64,000 nucleotides of DNA from NCBI GenBank assembly GCA_023700245.1, contig JAJPRE010000007.1, positions 1-64,000 on the forward strand, read 5' to 3'. The translations under genes and the position numbers were made by a program. The DNA is from Candidatus Thalassarchaeaceae archaeon (GTDB taxonomy: Archaea; Thermoplasmatota; Poseidoniia; Poseidoniales; Thalassarchaeaceae). The notes below the pieces were generated by a model, which did not search any database, was not told where the DNA came from, and saw nothing but the letters and a program-made list of their open reading frames with translations. Shown here piece by piece: positions 60,901 to 64,000 of the stretch. The first letter of the stretch is position 1; every line of letters begins with the position of its first letter.

Positions 60901-63603
60901 AAAATTAGAATAACCTACGACTGGGATAGATTAGAAGCACCAACTTCAATCATAAATTTGACTGATAGGCCAAATGATGGTGGAGGAGTTTTACAAGCGT
61001 CTTGGTTACCTGCTCAAGATTCTGCATGGCATGCATATAGGTTATATGTTTGGGATTCTACAAATTCTCCCGATTGGAATCCAAACATTGAAGATTTAGA
61101 TGATTTTTCAGTATATGAGAGAATTACATTTTGGTCAGAGACTTCTGCAGTAATCACGGAAGCTAATCATGACGGAATATCAAAGCCTTTATTCAATGAT
61201 AGGCAATATAAAGCAGCAATTTCAATTGAATATCAAGATGGATCACTTGGGCAACCAATGGCGTGGGAAGGTAATGCTACACCTTCTAATGAGGTTCCAG
61301 AACCTCCAAACTGGTTATCTGTTGCACCTATATCTGGAGGAATTTCTGGAGTAGTTACTGCAGAATGGGATGCTTGTTCAGAATTAGATCCATCAATGAC
61401 AAGAATATGGGCTGTTCAACAAGAAATCTCTAATGCATTAGTTTTGTCTAATTCTTCAGATTTATCATTTGCAAGTGGAAATACTACAGTATTGGAATTA
61501 GAGCCCAACAAGACTTATTGGTTTGCAATAGTCTGCGTAGATGAAGCAGGTCAATCAAAACCAGAAAATGCAACAATATTTGGCCCAATTGTTACTGCAG
61601 GAGGATTAAATGACGGCATACCTCCTTCTCAGATCACTGAAGTATTTGCATATGATGTACCCGAAGATGAAGGAGGAAGAATTGAAGTTACATGGGCATC
61701 TAATACTGAGGAAGATTGTTCTTATTATGTAATTTATATTTTACCAGCTTCTGGAATAAGGCCTCCAGATAGTGTTGAAGGCTGGCCAGTATCACAATAT
61801 GTTCCAGATTGCTCAGAAAATTCTGTAATAATAGATTCAATCGGAGATGCTGGATTGGAAAACGGAATAGTGTATTGGATTGGCGTTGTTGCGGTTGATG
61901 ATTGGGGAAATATGGCTTCAGAACCTGTAAATATAGCGTCTACAGCAACTTATTCTGAGACAGACTCTATATCATTTTCATCACCTGAAAAGGTCGAAGG
62001 ACTGATTGCGTGGGATCATCCTTCTGACGATGGATCATCAATTGATATCATGTGGAATCGCTCAACAGCAGGTGATTTTAGCCATTATACAATATGGGTT
62101 TCCGAATATCCATTAAATGATTTAACAGAAATTAATCAACATTGTCAAGAAATTGAATGTAATTTAATAATTATTAATCAAAGGCAAATTGAAAATTCAT
62201 TACAATTAGAAATAACTGTTAACAATGCATTATATGGTAATGACATACCATCTTTATATTCATCCATTATTATGCCCTCAATACCACTTTATGTTGCTGT
62301 AACAGTTCATGATATCGCAGGCAATGTCTACCTAACTAATTTGGATGAGCATATAACTTTGGTAATTCCTATTGATAATCGGGGAGATACGTCCCCCCCT
62401 AATCGTTTGGAGGCACCAATACTAAAAGATCGGAATCCAGATTCTGGAGATGGTATGTTTGTTGAATTTTCACAAAGCATAGAATCGGATATATCTGAAT
62501 ATTGGATATATGCCGTCGCTGGAAATCCATTCACAAGAGTAAGTAATGCCGAACCGGCTTTAATTGTCGACCGCAATTCTCCCACTCAAATCTTATTAGA
62601 GTCGCTTTCTGATGGCCAAAGACTTGGACCTTCTTTACCAATATGGGTTGCTGTAGTTCCAGTTGATTCTTCAGGAAACGGATTATTTACAAACTTACAA
62701 ACATCAATGATAACCTTAGTAGATGAGAGTATTTTAGATCCAGGTGCTCACCTATCTGTAGTATCAGGGATACAGACGTATTGGAATCTTGCAGGGACTC
62801 AAATAGAAATCAAATGGGATATATCTACTGATGAAAAGGTTAAGTCATATACTGTATATTACAGTTTACAACCCTTTACTGATACAAGAGATGCAATATT
62901 ATTCATGGCCAACATTACAGATTCAACTATTTATTTCAATACTTTCGATAATCTTACGATTGACCAGGCTACAACTTACTGGGTTGCAGTTGTTCCTTCA
63001 GATGGGGAAGTGGAAAGAATCGGTACAAATCCATCAGAAGTAATCCCATGGATAGATTATACTCCGGAGGGTGGCGGTTTAATCAATAATGATGCAGAAA
63101 TGTCGTGGCTTGATCAGCTCATGGGCGGAAATATGAATTCTTTAATTGCCATCATATCTTCAATTTTAATATTTATTGGTGCCGTTTTAATAATTAAACC
63201 AAAGAATAAATCAGCACCTGAAATATGGGAATTGGGCACAGATGAAGTAGATAAAGAAGATAATTTCATAAGTAAAGATGATGATTTTGATTTACAAATA
63301 ATGAGTTCAGTTCCAGATTCAAAAGTTACAAATTATGATGTATATGAAGATACTAATTTTGAAGAAGAAATTATTCAAAATGAAAATATTAATCCATCAG
63401 AAGTAGAAAATGAATTACTTGTTCCAGATGAAGATATGAATATTATGGATGAATTAAATCAAATGGCAGATGGTTTAGATCTCGATGAATTAAATCAAAT
63501 GGCAGATGGTTTAGACCCTGATGAATTAAATCAAATGGCTAAAAATTTAGAAAAAGAGAATATCGATACGTCCTTTTTAGATGAAATGTTGGATGACCAA
63601 TAG
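54961..63603 (+). CDS. giant secreted/membrane-anchored protein: beta-propeller sensor-like repeats, FN3-like domains, C-terminal TM and acidic tail
   Basis: Signal peptide at N-terminus; repeated blades such as DRIWIGTNSGLFEID and TMWVGGDFGITLIDT; FN3-like repeats (VTAEWD..., IEVTWASNTEEDCSYYVIY); TM SLIAIISSILIFIGAVLII; SD aggtga before ATG 54961. Confidence 0.85.
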   Translation: MKFKASTFIITFLMLSLPWSSLISNNLDEIYMTNNSPTQKSWGVGGSNDTGWIDFIAEGADPINGTLAKGDVFLDFAPGAIIDNLTFEISVNGSEGYWINQPQMSLINTQTQILDWSGYGDLGRQESFIDNPPNVQQGILDAALSPNSLSDAYWNIPTGITITDLVIEALRPVDPRVSFTPIDIKIYDSVVNPIDGSLMILVDDDLLRLDNNSHKTIIDIEIGIEGRTLTIDSKNNRLIIGTADGTTLAMDLSNSEPIQNFPLDTNASNVNSIISTVLDDYNILWSASECNLNYLEPGKGATWTSMSICRNDGDIITPSDIIIYNDTIYLATETLGILQMNYTFNSAGLLFSDIEFNVIDSSNYLSGDNVVDLELINNILYVATQASGISRLNVNSETWLPPWSSNNFLSSNNIHGMAATSGWLHIFAGSSVHVYDTIAMIERTTLSISDMNLSGTEYSINTWPSLNLQRSPNFDMVLIGDSSGKLVTVIGEDLEDTIILATSPNSGDNAQVTVFIEDGDQGEIWIAGNQIIDRFDNRDKLWKEVIDIQYIINENGSAEPALNINEITTILQDSNDRIWIGTNSGLFEIDIEGNLISIGNTLSSSDYVTNGNYVSSLAYDSNTNLLIVGHPGDGISLINTASDSVEALFTTSDGLDSDFIVEIATRFGIAYFATPDAGVMRLDLNSLDILGSWQSLGADNLDSAPVVVDGDIIYLGLPGFGLLLIDRITGEILDLWTEDDPNSIPDNDIISLSLDFYGGLLVGSDTDRNNNCWNRGDCGELARWDGNQWELLPTSIPGGNNDPYAFYDMTSDSNGIYAGTNRGACMWYWPTSIEPDITLNECWNEQGGNNDELSVPSRYVLAVSTIGVDTLYAGTNEGAAVINTANGSVMDVWTAGDETERARIIKIGDVIYIGYENTGIARYNTSTYTWMVPWDGTQGFIEDDDVTVIIPGSQEGTMWVGGDFGITLIDTLNNSVLVDWERGDNNNGPTLPQNAPADIIIVDEIMYYSLQRGQSWNQRDEIYRVNLVNNSSLSSLNAGDQAGFDGVIHGIENIGNELWISIRENGWWGGPGDDGTIVRWNITNNNWSTNLETLGDVERVNAQYLGDCFPITPSCELWVAYGENILRRFSAGNMTLLNQWNDVDGRIRGMAEFNGEYVFASMNGILRWDPVNETWLSPWTPSDGLPSESQEDIYSMKTIGNSLWLSSGSYNDGLVMVLYNGNWSTWEIDSGDIPDGYGADIVFCDDIVHVAIGFESNAWWRSGGGIARFDTADHDGDGITNEWISPITEDNSQILNRDPRAMACDDPNRMLYIGFDAESVGIDRFSYNSNNFLSPLDDTNGVSEGNVFPGGMLYDNGILFVAHFGDNSGITRIMTSGNTASNGIVLDSGMDTCSIARAPSSGSRIYAIGRSGESTGINRVDRLDNTGLIQGGFDQLIGLPGGSVQEMISNSTHIWVTSSDYFDAYWGSTILQGELIENGSVNWQYGVRVFDDIINELRLDGEKVWISTVGGGLMYLNTTGKTLTQMPTGLHRNMDGLYLEDGLLYVGLMGYDDSSAGFQIFDTVNQQWSQGSLIAGLPSNIVNDFIEYNNHIMVATNGGIGLWNTTITGWDNPITTLDGLPSSNVEHLMTLPSPIQGNGQILLGGPMGLSILDQNLSYVSTLDSDDGLIGDSVSGIVYSPAVSREYVNPLDNSTQTINHDAAIFISHNGQGSTRPGVAAWDLATDRQNGTYNIDMIPSNDVRSITSDIWGVHIATDSEPIVHFNGSLMLMESGIGVEDLLFWPPSQIISDGTHIVVISPIGIDIIKSADNHEHVFSKVIPGIIDADVKDGFLSVISLNGLRIFSPIETLQEMPSQYQKRASPLKVALGQETWDITDSTHPGMDIILASGNNTITINKTLEAEVEPGNLPLYNSALNFLAPQSTAWVWASSKSLNYTGFWDLAEYNSGIETTFQSAIFNTLPGSSSSQLHLRLQSPLDGKIKIRITYDWDRLEAPTSIINLTDRPNDGGGVLQASWLPAQDSAWHAYRLYVWDSTNSPDWNPNIEDLDDFSVYERITFWSETSAVITEANHDGISKPLFNDRQYKAAISIEYQDGSLGQPMAWEGNATPSNEVPEPPNWLSVAPISGGISGVVTAEWDACSELDPSMTRIWAVQQEISNALVLSNSSDLSFASGNTTVLELEPNKTYWFAIVCVDEAGQSKPENATIFGPIVTAGGLNDGIPPSQITEVFAYDVPEDEGGRIEVTWASNTEEDCSYYVIYILPASGIRPPDSVEGWPVSQYVPDCSENSVIIDSIGDAGLENGIVYWIGVVAVDDWGNMASEPVNIASTATYSETDSISFSSPEKVEGLIAWDHPSDDGSSIDIMWNRSTAGDFSHYTIWVSEYPLNDLTEINQHCQEIECNLIIINQRQIENSLQLEITVNNALYGNDIPSLYSSIIMPSIPLYVAVTVHDIAGNVYLTNLDEHITLVIPIDNRGDTSPPNRLEAPILKDRNPDSGDGMFVEFSQSIESDISEYWIYAVAGNPFTRVSNAEPALIVDRNSPTQILLESLSDGQRLGPSLPIWVAVVPVDSSGNGLFTNLQTSMITLVDESILDPGAHLSVVSGIQTYWNLAGTQIEIKWDISTDEKVKSYTVYYSLQPFTDTRDAILFMANITDSTIYFNTFDNLTIDQATTYWVAVVPSDGEVERIGTNPSEVIPWIDYTPEGGGLINNDAEMSWLDQLMGGNMNSLIAIISSILIFIGAVLIIKPKNKSAPEIWELGTDEVDKEDNFISKDDDFDLQIMSSVPDSKVTNYDVYEDTNFEEEIIQNENINPSEVENELLVPDEDMNIMDELNQMADGLDLDELNQMADGLDPDELNQMAKNLEKENIDTSFLDEMLDDQ
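63448..63552 (+). repeat. three ~36-bp in-frame tandem repeats (DELNQMADGLDL / DELNQMADGLDP / DELNQMAKNLE)
   Basis: gatgaattaaatcaaatggcagatggtttaga repeated starting at 63448, 63484 and 63520. Confidence 0.95.
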
Positions 63604-63634
63604 ACATTGAAAGGATGACCTCCTTGCGATAAGC

Positions 63635-64000
63635 ATGGTCCACGCCGCAACCCCCACTTCAGAAGTGTGGACAGCAATTGGTTGGAACGGTAGTAGTAGT
63701 TTACTCGCAGCAGATTTACACTTTAATCGTCTGATTAGACATTCAAAAATTTTAGGAATTAACCTCCCATCAGATTTTTTTAAGATAGTTTTTGAAAAAA
63801 TTATTAATATCGAAACTCCCGAAAAAATGAATTTCAATGAATTACAGACTCCATTTATTGTAAAAGTCACAATCACTCGCAATGGAGATATATCGCTTTT
63901 ACCAAGATCAAATAAAGTTTGGAGGGACTTGCCCCTTAATGCAATTTCTATGCCAATGCCAGATATTTCAACTCCAATTCTTGGTACTAAACATGCTTCC
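63635..64000 (+). CDS. PLP-dependent class IV aminotransferase-like protein, truncated by window end
   Basis: Open frame from ATG 63635 to window end (MVHAATPTSEVWTAIGWNGSSSLLAADLHFNRLIRHSKILGINLP...LGTKHAS); candidate catalytic Lys in GTKHAS. Confidence 0.6.
   Translation, partial: MVHAATPTSEVWTAIGWNGSSSLLAADLHFNRLIRHSKILGINLPSDFFKIVFEKIINIETPEKMNFNELQTPFIVKVTITRNGDISLLPRSNKVWRDLPLNAISMPMPDISTPILGTKHAS

Noticed and set aside
1-64000. CRISPR arrays, IS elements, integrases, prophage modules, restriction-modification or toxin-antitoxin loci
   Set aside because: None recognised; repeats seen are short and isolated, and gene content is mostly housekeeping/metabolic. The RHH-like segment is part of fumarase rather than an antitoxin gene with an adjacent toxin

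Overview
This window is an AT-rich, gene-dense archaeal chromosome segment. PolD large subunit, Rpo3, pantoate kinase, archaeal MetAP and an archaellum operon establish Archaea. The mix of archaeal information genes with bacterial-type metabolic genes suggests Marine Group II / Poseidoniales-like Euryarchaeota; that taxon is inference, not proven here. From the left edge there is an archaellum operon: the tail of one archaellin, a second archaellin, a FlaC/D/E-like protein, FlaF, FlaG, FlaH, FlaI, FlaJ and a FlaK-type prepilin peptidase. Next come polD DP2, pyrE, a CsaA-like protein, cyclophilin, a class II fumarase with an N-terminal ribbon-helix-helix-like extension, and a gene-free ~740-nt structured interval. 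Further right are an M32 carboxypeptidase, a wHTH-STAND ATPase, thioredoxin, rpe, a BolA/CGFS-glutaredoxin pair, MetAP/Sua5, an AceE-type pyruvate dehydrogenase E1, a bacterial-type LeuRS, an archaeal CDIN1/TPD-like nuclease, pantoate kinase, the rpo3-uS11-uS4-uS13 cluster, large membrane proteins, ATP-type PEPCK, an RND-family protein, DnaJ, an SAH/MTA deaminase, a MaeB-type malic enzyme and a 2,880-aa membrane-anchored beta-propeller/FN3 protein. I saw no CRISPR array, IS element, prophage, tRNA or rRNA gene. The items most worth follow-up are the RHH-fumarase fusion, the unexplained intergenic RNA-like region at 15.14-15.88 kb, the STAND regulator, the TPD nuclease, and the cluster of bacterial-type central-metabolism and LeuRS genes.
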